Shown here piece after piece: positions 41,805-52,009 of a stretch of DNA of 64,000 nucleotides. Numbering within the stretch: position 1 is the first letter of the stretch; the number at the start of each line of letters is the position of its first letter. Origin of the DNA: Aedes albopictus. Its lineage: Eukaryota > Arthropoda > Insecta > Diptera > Culicidae. A program made the position numbers and the translations under genes. The stretch is from contig NC_085136.1 in NCBI RefSeq assembly GCF_035046485.1, positions 327,014,227 through 327,078,226 of the forward strand, in the 5' to 3' direction. Below the pieces are notes generated by a model. The model saw only the letters and a list, made by a program, of their open reading frames with translations, was not told the DNA's origin and searched no databases.

Positions 41805-41823
41805 GGCTGTGCCCATAACCTAT
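41805..41823 (-). other. Copia A primer-binding site, split by element B
   Basis: The minus strand reads ATAGGTTATGGGCACAGCC, the copia initiator-tRNA-Met primer site with one change from the copy at 25078. The continuation (CTAGCCCC...) lies on the other side of element B next to the copia A gag leader (36836 leftwards). Confidence 0.75.
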
Positions 41824-42000
41824 AAACGGTGATATATACGGAGCAGTAAAGAAACGCGTGTGTTCTATACGAGTGCGACAACTGAATGAAATTTTATTGT
41901 TTACCTTCTTGGTTACACGTTATCGTGGTATTACCCATTATCCCTTTAGATTATACCCAGTACACTGTGATCAGTTTATAGTCAAGAATAACAGAATTCC
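41824..42000 (-). mobile_element. Probable copia A 5' LTR remnant
   Basis: Sequence upstream (minus strand) of the split copia PBS, where the 5' LTR of copia A should be. LTR borders cannot be fixed because no 3' LTR partner remains. Beyond about 42000, GGAATTC-type repeats resume. Confidence 0.4.
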
Positions 42001-42709
42001 CGTAGGAAATTCTGAATGAACGGAGAAACTCCTATACATATTTCAAATGTAAAATCTTGGTGAATCTCCAAAGCAACTCTTGGATGAATTTCAACAGGAT
42101 GTCTGGGTTAATCCCAGAATGATTTTCTTAGCCCACCTTGTGCATTAGAGCCATTCTAGACCCAAACCGTATACTACGTCAGCGAGCTGTTCCCAACATA
42201 ATGCATAAGCAAGGTTAACCATTATTAATTAATATATTCCAATTCCTGGTGAAATAATTGAAGGGATCCGCAAAGAAACTCCACAGGAAATTTGAAAAGA
42301 GTCATCTAAGTTGATCCGAGAAGAAATTTCTGAAGAAATTATAAGGGGCAGAACTTCTTTCTTATCTAATTCCAAAAGATAAACAAGCAGCATGGTACAA
42401 GGTAACCTAGAATAATTCTGGAGGAACTTCTTGGGGAATCCAATATTCTGGAGAGTTACAAGTGATTGCTTAGAAAAATTTCTGGAGATTTCATAAAAGT
42501 ATTCTAGACGAAACTTTTATAGGAATCTGTGGAGATGATACTCGTGAAGAAATGCTTTCCGGAAAGAAGTAAACATATCTTTTTGCCTTTCTCGTACACT
42601 AAGTGTACTGGAAAGGCTAAATGTTCACTCCAAAAATGACTTTTTGATAGAAGGCTCGGAGTGTCGAGTCACATATACCAATCAACTCAGCTCGACGAAT
42701 TGAGATGAT

Positions 42710-42806
42710 GTCTGTATGTGTGTATGTATGTGTGTATGTATGTGTGTATGTATGTGTGTATGTATGTGTGTATGTATGTGTGTATGTATGTGTGTATGTG
42801 TGTGTG
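42710..42806 (+). repeat. 12-bp microsatellite TGTATGTATGTG
   Basis: About eight nearly perfect copies of TGTATGTATGTG. The array ends at the border of a MITE. Confidence 0.95.
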
Positions 42807-43068
42807 TACAGTAGACGTTCGATAACTGCAACATGTTTACGTTTCACTTAGCGAACGAAAATTCGATAACTGCAACGCCTGACAGTGTCAACAAGCCGTC
42901 AATTGACATAAAATGAACGAAAACTTCATTCGACTGTTCATTAGGGCTAACATGGCGCACCATTTTGACGTTTGGCGGTGCGATAACTGCAAATTTGTTG
43001 CACTTACCGGACTTGCAGTTAAAAAGCATTGCAGTTAAACCGTTTGCACCGACCGAACGTCTACTGTA
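42807..43068. mobile_element. MITE with TACAGTAGACGTTCG ends
   Basis: Left end TACAGTAGACGTTCGATAAC; right end CGAACGTCTACTGTA. TA borders suggest a Tc1/mariner-type duplication. GATAACTGCAA motifs repeat inside. No ORF. Confidence 0.8.
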
Positions 43069-43189
43069 CAAATAAACTCACATCACTTTTTGGCAGTAAA
43101 CCTCAACCGATTTTAACGACCGACGGTTCATTCGGCGGGGAATCTGGTCCCATTGTTTCCTATTTAAAATGGTTCGGATCGGTCCAGCC

Positions 43190-44400
43190 GTTCCGGAGTT
43201 ATGGCCATTGAGGTGTTCCGGAACGGTACCCCAGGAAGGGACCAGATATGAAAACGCATCAAACCTATGCATGCGACACATCAAACCATGGCATTTTAGA
43301 TAACCTGATGAGCAGTAAGCAGAAAAATAGTCTAAGACCATATCTGAACCGGTAGTGTTCCGGAACCGTTTCCGGGTATCCCGCCGGAAGTGGCCAAATA
43401 TACAATTGAACCAAACCCATGAATGCGACACATCAAACCACGGCATTTTAGATGACCCGATGGACAATGAGCAGGGAAATCATCTCAGACCATATCTGAA
43501 CCGGTAGTGTTCCGGAACCGGTTCCAGGCGTTCCACTGGAAGTGGCCAAAAATACAATTGAACCAAACCCATGCATGCGACACGTCCAACCACGGCATTT
43601 TCGATGACCTGATAGACAATGAACAGGAAAACATTCTCAGACCATATCTGAACCGGTAGTGTTCCGGAACCGGTTCTAGGCGTCCACTGGAAGTGGCCAA
43701 ATATACAAGTAAACCAAACCCATGCATTCGATACATCCAACCACGGCATTTTCGATAACCTGATGAGCTGTAAGCAGGAAAATAGTCTCAGACCATATCT
43801 GAACCGATAGTGTTCCGGAACCGGTTCTAGGCGTCCCGCTGGAAGTGGCCAAATAAACAATTGAACCAAACCCATACATGCGACACATCAAACCACGGCA
43901 TTTTCGATGACCCGATGGACAATGAGCAGGAAAATCATCTCAGACCATATCTGAACCGGTAGTGTTCCGGAACCAGTTCTAGGCGTCCCGGTGGAAGTGG
44001 CAAAACACACAATTGAACCAAACCCATGCTTGCGACACATCCTACCACGGCATTTTCGATAACCTGATGAGTGGTAAGCAGGAAAATAGTCTCAGACCAT
44101 AACTGAACCGGTAGTGTTCCGGAACCGGTTCTAGGCGTCCCGCTGGAAGTGGCCAAATATACAATTGAACCAATCCCATACATGCAACACATCAAATCAC
44201 GGCATTTTCGATTACCTGATGGACAATGAGCAGGAAAATTATCTCAGACCATATCTGAACCAGTAGTGTTCCAGAACCGGTTCCGGGGTTCCCGCCGAAG
44301 TGGTCAAATCTAAAAGAGAAACAAACCCGTGCATGCGTCACATCAAATAGCGGCTTTTTAGATTACCTAATGCAACCAGGCCAGCAAGTGTTTCGGAATC
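43190..44400. repeat. 152-bp satellite array
   Basis: Eight or so tandem units with an almost constant 152-bp period, judged from the start of TATCTGAACCGGTAGTGTTC at 43341, 43493, 43644, 43796, 43948, 44100 and 44252. Each unit contains a palindromic core GGAACCGGTTCC and a CGACACATCAAACCACGGCA block. Frames encoded on the minus strand repeat VWFNCIFGHF-like peptides and are by-products. Confidence 0.9.
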
Positions 44401-45650
44401 GGTTTTGAGTGGCCGGAAGAGGCCAAATATAAAAGTAAACCAAATCCAGGCATGTGACACATCAAATCGTGGCTTTTGCGATAACCTGATGAACAGTTAG
44501 TCAGAAAATAGCCTTAGATCACACTAGAGACAACTGGTAGTGTTCCGGAATTGGTTCTGAGAGTCCCGTCGAAATTGTCAAACCCTGCATGTGACACCTT
44601 CAATTTGCAACGTTTTGGTTAACCGATGAACAGTTAACAAGACAATAGTGTCAGACCATATTTGGTTCAGCCGGTAGTCACCCGGAATCAGATCCGGGTA
44701 GTAAAATGTAAAATTCAACCAAACCCATGGATGCGGTACATCAAATCACGACCAGTCTTGACGACATTCGACACTTTTTACTACCTTCATTTCGCTACCG
44801 CAGTCGTGTGTCAGCTTGCTTTGTTACATTCGTGCGCTACCGTTACCTCTTACACACAACACGAGCAGTAGAACGAAGATCAATAAACATAAGAAAGGGC
44901 CAAATTAATGTCATCTGACACGATGACATTTGTCTAATTCTAGCTTTACGCATAGATTTTCAGCCAATTCCGATTATGAATGTTAATATTAGTTTATTCT
45001 TGCATGTTGCATTAAATGCGACACATAGATGGGCAATATAGCTCTTATTATGGAAGAAAACAGGAATAACAACCGTCTCCTGAAGCCGCTATCGTCGTGA
45101 AGTGCATTCGTTTGACATTTTTGTTTCGAACAGTAGTTTGATTGCTTGTGTTGCGAATGTCGGAGACAAAGGAGGCCGAATATCGACGAAAAGGTTCAAA
45201 TGACTGTGATCTCTAACAAGACTGATCACGACTTATCGACAACCTGATGGAAAAATAGGGTCAGACCACATTAGATTCCCGGTAGTGTTGCGGGTTCAGC
45301 TGTGGCTTCGAAAGTGATTAGAAGTAAGAGTGAATCAAACCCATGCATGCGATAAATCAAATCGCGGTGATTAGGTGAAGGTGAAGAATTAGCAATAAAA
45401 TAATCTCAGACCATAATTGGGACAAACGGTAGTGTCATGGAATCAGATGCGGGTATACCACCGGAAATTACCAAATATAAAAATGAACTAAACCCATACA
45501 TACGACACATCAGATCGCAGATTTTTTGATAATCTAATGAACGGTTAGCAAGAAAATAGCCTTAGATCACATTGCATACTAGCTGTTGTGTAGCAGAACC
45601 AACGTTCATGTGAAAAATTAAATCGTGGCTTTGTTTAATGGCCTGATAAA
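44401..45650. repeat. Decayed extension of the 152-bp satellite
   Basis: Recognisable but strongly diverged unit pieces (CATGCATGCGACACATCAAATCG, CCGGTAGTGTTCCGGAAT-like) continue to about 45560. They are interrupted at 44755-45230 by unrelated AT-rich DNA in which I see no gene. Confidence 0.6.
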
Positions 45651-46912
45651 CGTTAGGTATGAACAACAGTGACGAATAGGTCTAAGTTCTCATATATGAA
45701 AGAGAACAAAATATAGACAAATCTAAAGCGATCTCATCAAATCGTACCATTCCAGATTCCTAAGGTATAAATTTATAGCAGGATGGGTCAACGTTGAATG
45801 GAAATATAAGAATTTGATCGCGTCAACAGAAGATGGTGGCTGTTTTAATGAATTTTGAGCTCTAAAACTATGTAAAATAAGTGTATTTGGTATGGGAAAT
45901 ATGTTCGGAGTCCACCAGAGTATCCAAGATAGCGGTCCAAAATCCAAGATAATGGCCCAGTATTCAAGTTAGCGCCTATTTGAAAGGATTTTAAATTCTT
46001 GCATTATGGGCATATTTTGTATGAAAATATGTCCAGAATTCAAAATTTGTAATCAGAAAACCCAAGCTGTGCGCTGTTTCACAAGGTCTGCAATATGACT
46101 ATAGTTTGAATGGGGAAGAATGCCGGTCTTCGTCCAAAACTGGTAACCAGAAAATCATAAACGATATGCCAAAATTCAATACGGTGACTATTTTATGTAA
46201 TTTTAGGTGCAGAATCCAAAAATGAATACCAGAACATCCAAGATGGTGTCTCAATGTTCAAGATGGCGCTTAGTTTAGTTGGGGTAAATATCCGGAGTCA
46301 AAAAATGATGACCGAAATTTTACGGCTTCATAATACTTGTTTGGTTTGAATTTTGGATCGTTATCTTATATTTTCTGAATATTGGATGTTCTGCTAATAT
46401 AAAATGTATCCATATTGAGTTGATTTAGCAAGCAGTTTCCATTTTGTATTTATGTCAATGTCATCAACACGTCGCTTGAGTTTTGTTGGAAGGATATTTT
46501 AAAGCACGAGAAAGGCATCATCACCGCTAGGTGGATTAATTAGGGTTTTTTGTTAGGATACCGAAATTACGTTCCTGGAGATTAATGGATTAATCATTCC
46601 TGGAAGTATGTCATATTTTAAAACGTCGATCCGGGTATTGGAACTGTAATATGTGTCATTCTTGCGTTCAACGAAAATAAATTTCCAAAAATGTGGTCAC
46701 AAATGTGGTGAAAACCTTTTGTCGGCGTCACAGTCAAAAAACTGTAATTTGAACTGTGCTACCAAGATGTGCTAAAAGACATAAAAAAACAATTAAATTT
46801 CATAGTAAACTGCATATTTTTACTTTTGGAATGTGCTCTACAGTAAAACTTCCAACTCATATTAAAATGTTGCAAAATATTTTGCCAAATAAAATTATTC
46901 CGTTTTTATCAC
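45651..46912. other. Non-coding stretch with AATCCAAGATGGCG-like repeats
   Basis: Imperfect repeats of TCCAAGATNGCG/CCAGAATCCAAGATGG occur from 45925 to 46280. The remainder is AT-rich with no supported coding region. Confidence 0.45.
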
Positions 46913-47189
46913 TACCGTCTACCCCCGTTGGTTTGAACGACACCTCATGCATACCAACGGAATTAATTTTTAGTTTAAACTTCTAGCAACCCTGCGGGCG
47001 ACGGAAAAACACATTACTGGCACCCTTATTTGATGCTTTGTTTTGATTCTGCGTTCCGTTTCACCCCGTTCCATTAGCAAAATGACGTTTGAACCATTTT
47101 TAATTTGAACGATGTGCATATTAGCGGGGGTCAAATTAAAAAGTGTTCAGATTAGATGCGGTCAAACTACGGGGGGGGGGTAGACGGTA
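46913..47189. mobile_element. MITE with TACCGTCTACCCCCG ends
   Basis: TACCGTCTACCCCCGTTGGT at the left and GGGGGGTAGACGGTA at the right, with TA borders. It is inserted in a TTCCGTTTTTATCA motif that resumes at 47191. Confidence 0.75.
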
Positions 47190-47215
47190 TTCCGTTTTTG
47201 TCAACTGAAAATCGC

Positions 47216-47632
47216 GGACCGTGTTGATAAAAACGGAACATACTTGTATAACTATTATTCAAAAACTGTGAAAAGGCTGAAAAAGCGCCTTCTCAAGACG
47301 TTATTCAGTTAGTGGTTACATAGGAGCCGAGAAAAGAGCTATTCCTTGATGGGATAGAAGCTGCTCGCACAGCATATACATGTGGATTAAGTTCGCCAGA
47401 TTCATTTAAGCCTGGAACACATAGCGTCCGTTCCGTCGAGGTTTGCGTTTTTTTGACAGTTTTCCCATGGGAAATGTGTCAAATTACTGTCACGCACACG
47501 CAAACGGATGCATTGTGTGGAGCACTTAAGACTTGCCTAGAAGGTACACAACAGTAACTCAGCATCAAGCCGTATTGAGGACGCTTTGTTGACGTTTACA
47601 TTCACAATAAATGTTAGTTGGGCAGAGCTATG
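47216..47632. repeat. Left member of an inverted repeat pair around gene B
   Basis: Blocks GGCTGAAAAAGCGCCTT, GCCGAGAAAAGAGCTAT, GAAGCTGCTCGCACAGCATAT and TCAAGCCGTATTGAGGACGC reappear in inverse order at 48690-48985. The inner border is CCCAACTAACATT in both. A TTAA-flanked 116-bp insert (47410-47525) interrupts this copy. Confidence 0.7.
47410..47525. mobile_element. Small TTAA-flanked insert
   Basis: Absent from the right member of the inverted repeat and bordered by TTAA (47406-47409 and 47526-47529), as for piggyBac-like MITEs. Its ends (GCCTGGAACACATAGCGTCC and the complement of GGATGCATTGTGTGGAGCAC) pair imperfectly. Confidence 0.5.
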
Positions 47633-47879
47633 TTGGACGCTCTCTTTTTCGACTCACCGTTTTGCAGCCCAACCAAGACGAAAGCATACTGTATTTTTTT
47701 GAGTTTCGAAATCAATGAAGCTTATCAATCCTCACAACGGAAATGAGTGATTCACGCGAGGAACCACCATATTTCTCCGATTTTCGATAAACAGTACAAA
47801 CAACCTCCAGTACAGATTACCACGCGGTTCGCCCTCGCAATCACCATATATATGTATGTATTTATACATGAGATAAAAA

Positions 47880-47920
47880 AAAGTTAGGGCGTGTAGTATT
47901 TTGTGCGAATAGGTCAGTCA
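47880..47920 (+). promoter_or_regulatory. Candidate core promoter of gene B
   Basis: ATAGGTCAGTCACC near 47908-47921 contains the arthropod initiator TCAGT and shares AGGTCAGT with the gene A promoter. An A-rich ATAAAAAAAA stretch ~25-30 nt upstream could serve as a TATA-like element. Confidence 0.35.
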
Positions 47921-47945
47921 CCTGTCGAATTTGAGTACGAAAACA

Positions 47946-48563
47946 TGTCTGCAATCAAATGTGTTGCTTTCTTTCTAGCGGCGTTAGTTTTCAGAACAGG
48001 TATGTACGCACGTGCAACCCTTCCGACAGGTAGAAATATAAACTGATCATTAAAAACAAATCACATCTCGATTCAAGCTGTCGCGCTGGAGTGCCACGAA
48101 TGTTCCGGCCCCGAGCAGTGTAACGATCCAGAGCTGGAAAATGTGGTCCAATGCAGCGATACAAACTCACAGGCCGTGCAGGACGAGTTGTCGCGGTTAT
48201 TCTATCCCTCTCTGCCCGAGGTGGCGCTTCGGAGCGGAAGATACCAATGCACATCGCACAACCTGACTAGATGGGGTAAGTAAAAATACTATATCTACTG
48301 AACCATATTCTACCAAATTCATACTCATCAAATCACTGCCTATTCCAGGAGAATCAGCTCCATCAACCCGGATCATGGGATGCATGTTCGAAACTAGCAA
48401 AAGCGTGTGCCATTTGGATACTCCTTATCTGCCGAATTTCGCAATCCTCGGTTGCAGAGCGTGCGATTGGAATAGATGCACTGGGAACGGCAGCGCTGCG
48501 CTTGGGTGGAGCATACTGCTAGTGATAGCTAGTGTGATGGCATCATCAATAGTAATAAAGTGA
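47946..48563 (+). CDS. Ly6/uPAR-type small GPI-anchored protein, gene B
   Basis: Three exons: 47946-48000 (55 nt), 48078-48275 (198 nt) and 48349-48563 (215 nt), with GT-AG introns of 77 and 73 nt and phase-1 junctions, giving 155 residues. Exon 1 encodes a signal peptide (MSAIKCVAFFLAALVFRT). The mature chain starts ALECHECSGPEQCND and has the same ten-cysteine order as gene A, ending GCRACDWNRCTGN. The hydrophobic tail (LGWSILLVIASVMASSIVIK) fits a GPI signal. Exons 1 and 2 have exactly the lengths of those in gene A; exon 3 is 75 nt shorter, the length of gene A's Gly/Asn-rich linker. AATAAA follows the stop within ~10 nt. It is probably a cell-surface protein; its partner is unknown. Confidence 0.88.
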
Positions 48564-48689
48564 AAGAGAAATAAACTTTTTTGAATTTAAATGAAGTGAA
48601 AATACGATGTTGTTGGTAAATCGTCCAATGTTTGAAATGCTCCGCCAACAATAATCCTATCATCCGTAAAGGAAAAAAAAGATTAAATG

Positions 48690-48985
48690 TCATCCCAACT
48701 AACATTTATTGTGAATGTAAACGTCAACAAAGCGTCCTCAATACGGCTTGATGCTGAGTTACTGTTTTGTATATATGGACGGAAGCTTCTATGCAAGCCC
48801 TATACCAATGAATCTGGCGAACTTAATCCACATATGTATATGCTGTGCGAGCAGCTTCTATGCCACGAAGTCATAGCTCTTTTCTCGGCGCCTATGTAAC
48901 CACTAATTGAATAACATCTTGAAAAGGCGCTTTTTCAGCCTTTTCTCAGTAGTTAAATGATAGTTATACGGTATCCCCAAATTAA
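48690..48985. repeat. Right member of the inverted repeat pair around gene B
   Basis: Inverse of 47216-47632 (see that entry) without the TTAA insert. It ends near 48985 in a TACGGTATCCCCAAATTAATCG segment that resembles 29728-29752. Confidence 0.7.
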
Positions 48986-49520
48986 TCGATTAAATATAAT
49001 TAGGTTATGGATACCGTGACGCAATATATGTGGAACTGGAATTATTGCATCTTGCTTTGCTTTATAGATTACCGTGCAAATGTTCAATCGTCTAAAATAT
49101 TTGTTCACACGTCAAACACCAAGGAAAGTAGCAAGTAAACAAACCGATTATTCCATGCACCACCGAAAAAGTGTAACCGACGCTTAAAATATCTAGCAGT
49201 GAAACGAACCAATGTATGCTGAAACTGGTGGGAACATATTGTGGTGTGACAAAAAATTTCTGCAGGGGGTCGAATACGGTGCTAAAAAAGAAATATCGCT
49301 TTTAAAATTGAATAATTAAAGTACTTGCCACTACATGGAGTCGAACTCCCGATCTCCGTATCCACTGGTCCCGATGATGTCCTCGCTGCCACACTGCTAT
49401 ATATAAATAGCAGAGAAAATATATATTATAATGTTTCGAAGACATAGTACATTATTGCAAAGGGCTCCAGGGAGAAATCACCGCGCCCGCCACCACGAAT
49501 TTCTATCGACGACGGTGATG
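48986..49520. other. Non-coding stretch with a SINE-like repeat
   Basis: 49325-49440 is the inverse copy of the SINE-like repeat at 28614-28730. The rest shows no coding signal. Confidence 0.45.
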
Positions 49521-50690
49521 ACCCAAGTAACCACAAGCATTATATCATAACATTAATTCCATCGTATTATAGTTTAGCTAATGCAACATAACTTTTATTT
49601 TACATCTGTCAAGTAATGAAGCGTTTAATCTACATTATGAAAGCATTGAAGCATTACGAGATTTTGACAGTTCTGTATAGTTCTATAGAGCCGTTGTTAA
49701 ATGCTTCATTGCATTACCATGTTAAAAGCTTTATAGCAATCAATAATGCAAGCATTTATTACTTTATATGTGCCTTTACTAAAGCTTCCATCGTTGTAAA
49801 CAGAAAAATATCGCTCAGTTCGAAAAAAAAACTGTAAAACACTTTTGGAAACAGAACCATTCAAAACAAACCAAAATTTTCATGGATTGCTGCGGAGCAC
49901 TTAGATTATCATGCTCTGATGTTGCTGTGTGAAAATTTATATTATGTATGGTTTTTTGGGTTTCTGGTTGGGACATGAAAATAATCAGATGCTGAGGGAA
50001 CAAAAATTATGTGGGGTATCGGTTTCCTTGTTTAACCCGATTTCATAAAAGGAAGAATTGAAGCGCTGTTTGTATTGTTTCTTATTTATTGCATTTTAGG
50101 TAGAAGTGAGCACATATGAAAACAAAAAAAAACATAATCAACGCAGACGAATTTATATTCGAGAGTAACATAACTGATGGCATTCAGACCCCGGCACATT
50201 TTTTAGAGTTGCTGAAAACACAACTCAATAAGGCACTAGCTAAGTATACTTTACTTTATGTTGCACATTTTTCCAGGTGCAAAATACATGGTATCGTAGC
50301 ACACAGCATTAGCGCGTCCGAGTTTCATCGTGGTCAGTTTCAGCAGTCTAGGTTCAATTCCCGAAATACAATAAAAAACATCAAAGTGAGAGTATCGGAA
50401 GATAAAAATAGATAGAAAAATGATAAACATACTTTTTTTCTTTTTTGACATGATGCATTAAGTGTGCATTCCATGCGATTTGATTGCATTAGCTATAAGG
50501 TACAAGCATTTTATATGCTTTAGCAATCACCACAGTAAAGCTTGCTGTAAATCAACAATAGTAGCGCCACTTTCGACTTTAAACCTACTTTAATGGTGCC
50601 TATATGACAAAACAACTTTATATCGCATGTCATATAATACACTATAAAGCGAAAATAATGCTCTATATAAAGCGTCATGGTTACTTGGGA
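49521..50690. mobile_element. TIR element with CCCAAGTAACCA ends
   Basis: The left end ACCCAAGTAACCACAAGCAT and the complement of the right end (TCCCAAGTAACCATGACGCT) match over most of their length and continue into TATAT-rich subterminal DNA. The right border abuts an RTE fragment. The 99-residue frame at 50116-50415 is unsupported. Confidence 0.6.
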
Positions 50691-50692
50691 CG

Positions 50693-51390
50693 ATACCTTC
50701 TATCCATCCCTCTGGTAATACCTCTTCCTCCCAAATCTTGGTAAAGACCCAGTGTAGTGCTCTCACCAGTGCTTCTCCATCGTATTTTAGTAACTCGCTT
50801 GGTAGTTGTTCTGCTCCAGCGGCTTTGTTTTTCAACCGGCTAACCTCCTCCTCAATCTTTTGAAGATTAGGAGCTGGAAATCTTTTGTCCTGCGCACGTA
50901 CTCCTAGATATGATACCACGCCACTTTCGGTGCTTGTAACGTGGCCATTGAGGTACTCATCGTAATGTTGCCGCCACCTCTCGACCACCTCGCGCTCGCT
51001 CGTGAGAAGATTCCCGGCATTGTCTTGACACATATCGGCTTGTGGCACAAAGCCTCTGCGCGAGTGGTTCAGCTTCTCGAAGAACTTCCGTGTCCTTAGC
51101 GCGGAACAGCTCTTCCAGCGCTTCGCGATCTCGTTCTTCCTGCTGGCCTCATTCACTCTCGTACGGTGTTGCAGCATTCTCGCCCATGCTGCATTCTTCT
51201 CGTTTTTTTTAACTGTTCACATTCGCCGTTGTACCAGTCGTTTCTGTGATTCGGAGTCGCGAAGCCTTGTGCTGCAGTCGAGGTATCACCTATGGCGAAT
51301 CGGATGTCCCTTCAGCCATTTTCATGTATAGCTGCGCAAAGCTGCTCTTCCGTTAGTAGAAGACCTGCTAGCTGCTGCGCTCCAAATTAA
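50693..51390 (-). pseudogene. RTE-clade LINE fragment (linker to first RT block)
   Basis: Minus-strand peptides TRKFFEKLNHSRRGFVPQAD, LTSEREVVERWRQHYDEYL, RLKNKAAGAEQLPSELLKY and TKIWEEEVLPEGWIEGIV match the 55-kb RTE copy closely. The segment upstream in element order (to ~51390) matches the end of the endonuclease/linker region with frameshifts. It is cut off by the TIR element at 50690, so no catalytic RT core remains. Confidence 0.82.
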
Positions 51391-51652
51391 ATCCAAATTA
51401 TTCTAAATCCGACCCAAATCTAATCCAAATCGAATCGAATTTTTATCCTATTCTAATACAGCTGAAGTCCAAAATGAATCACTTTTATGAATTTGTTTAT
51501 TCTCATATCTATTGCGCTTATTCCTCAACTTTGAAGCATTCAGTTCCCGATAGATATTGACGATCTTGCGCCTAATACGAATCACAGGCAAAAAAAAATT
51601 ATCCCACCACATAATGTTCACATCGGTTTCAGCATACATTGGTTGCGCGGTC

Positions 51653-51985
51653 ATTCCGACCGCTTCCAATCATTACCAGCGCGGTCATCCCGATCCGCTT
51701 CCAATCATTACCAGCGCGGTCATCCCGATCCGCTTCCAATCATTACCAGCGCGGTCATCCCGATCCGCTTCCAATCATTACCAGCGCGGTCATCCCGATC
51801 CGCTTCCAATCATTACCAGCGCGGTCATCCCGATCCGCTTCCAATCATTACCAGCGCGGTCATCCCGATCCGCTTCCAATCATTACCAGCGCGGTCATCC
51901 CGATCCGCTTCCAATCATTACCAGCGCGGTCATCCCGATCCGCTTCCAATCATTACCAGCGCGGTCATCCCGATCTGCTTCCCAC
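51653..51985 (+). repeat. 35-bp minisatellite, about 9.5 copies
   Basis: The unit CAGCGCGGTCATCCCGATCC + GCTTCCAATCATTAC repeats almost without change. The first and last units carry the few substitutions seen. Since 35 is not a multiple of three, a read-through frame cycles every 105 bp. All three plus frames stay open across the array (longest frame 51557-52003). No domain or start context supports a gene. Confidence 0.95.
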
Positions 51986-52009
51986 CGAATAACAATGTAT
52001 TAGCCTGAG

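Larger units (their letters stand above)
36837..41809 (-). mobile_element. ORF-less LTR element B inserted into the copia A primer-binding site
   Basis: 198-bp LTRs (TGTAGGATTC...CACTACA on the plus strand) at 36842-37399 (interrupted by a MITE) and 41607-41804 look identical by eye. GGCTG flanks both sides (36837-36841 and 41805-41809) as a 5-bp target duplication. On the minus strand a TGGCGACGAGGATAG primer-site candidate follows the 5' LTR after two bases (41590-41604). A purine tract AAAAGGGGAGAT abuts the 3' LTR (37400-37411). Orientation is therefore minus. The 4.2-kb interior has no recognisable gag or pol, so it is a non-autonomous, LARD-like element that would need proteins from a relative. 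Confidence 0.88.

Noticed and set aside
42617..42847. YTHTYTHT peptide frame
   Set aside because: Pure translation of the 12-bp microsatellite.
43078..44195. Minus frames repeating VWFNCIFGHF peptides
   Set aside because: These are translations of the 152-bp satellite. The period is not a multiple of three and frames break at unit borders.
51557..52008. Repeat array considered as CRISPR-like or as a repeat protein gene
   Set aside because: Units are head-to-tail 35-mers without unique spacers and the host is eukaryotic. The open frames are a by-product of a stop-free unit; there is no domain or start context.
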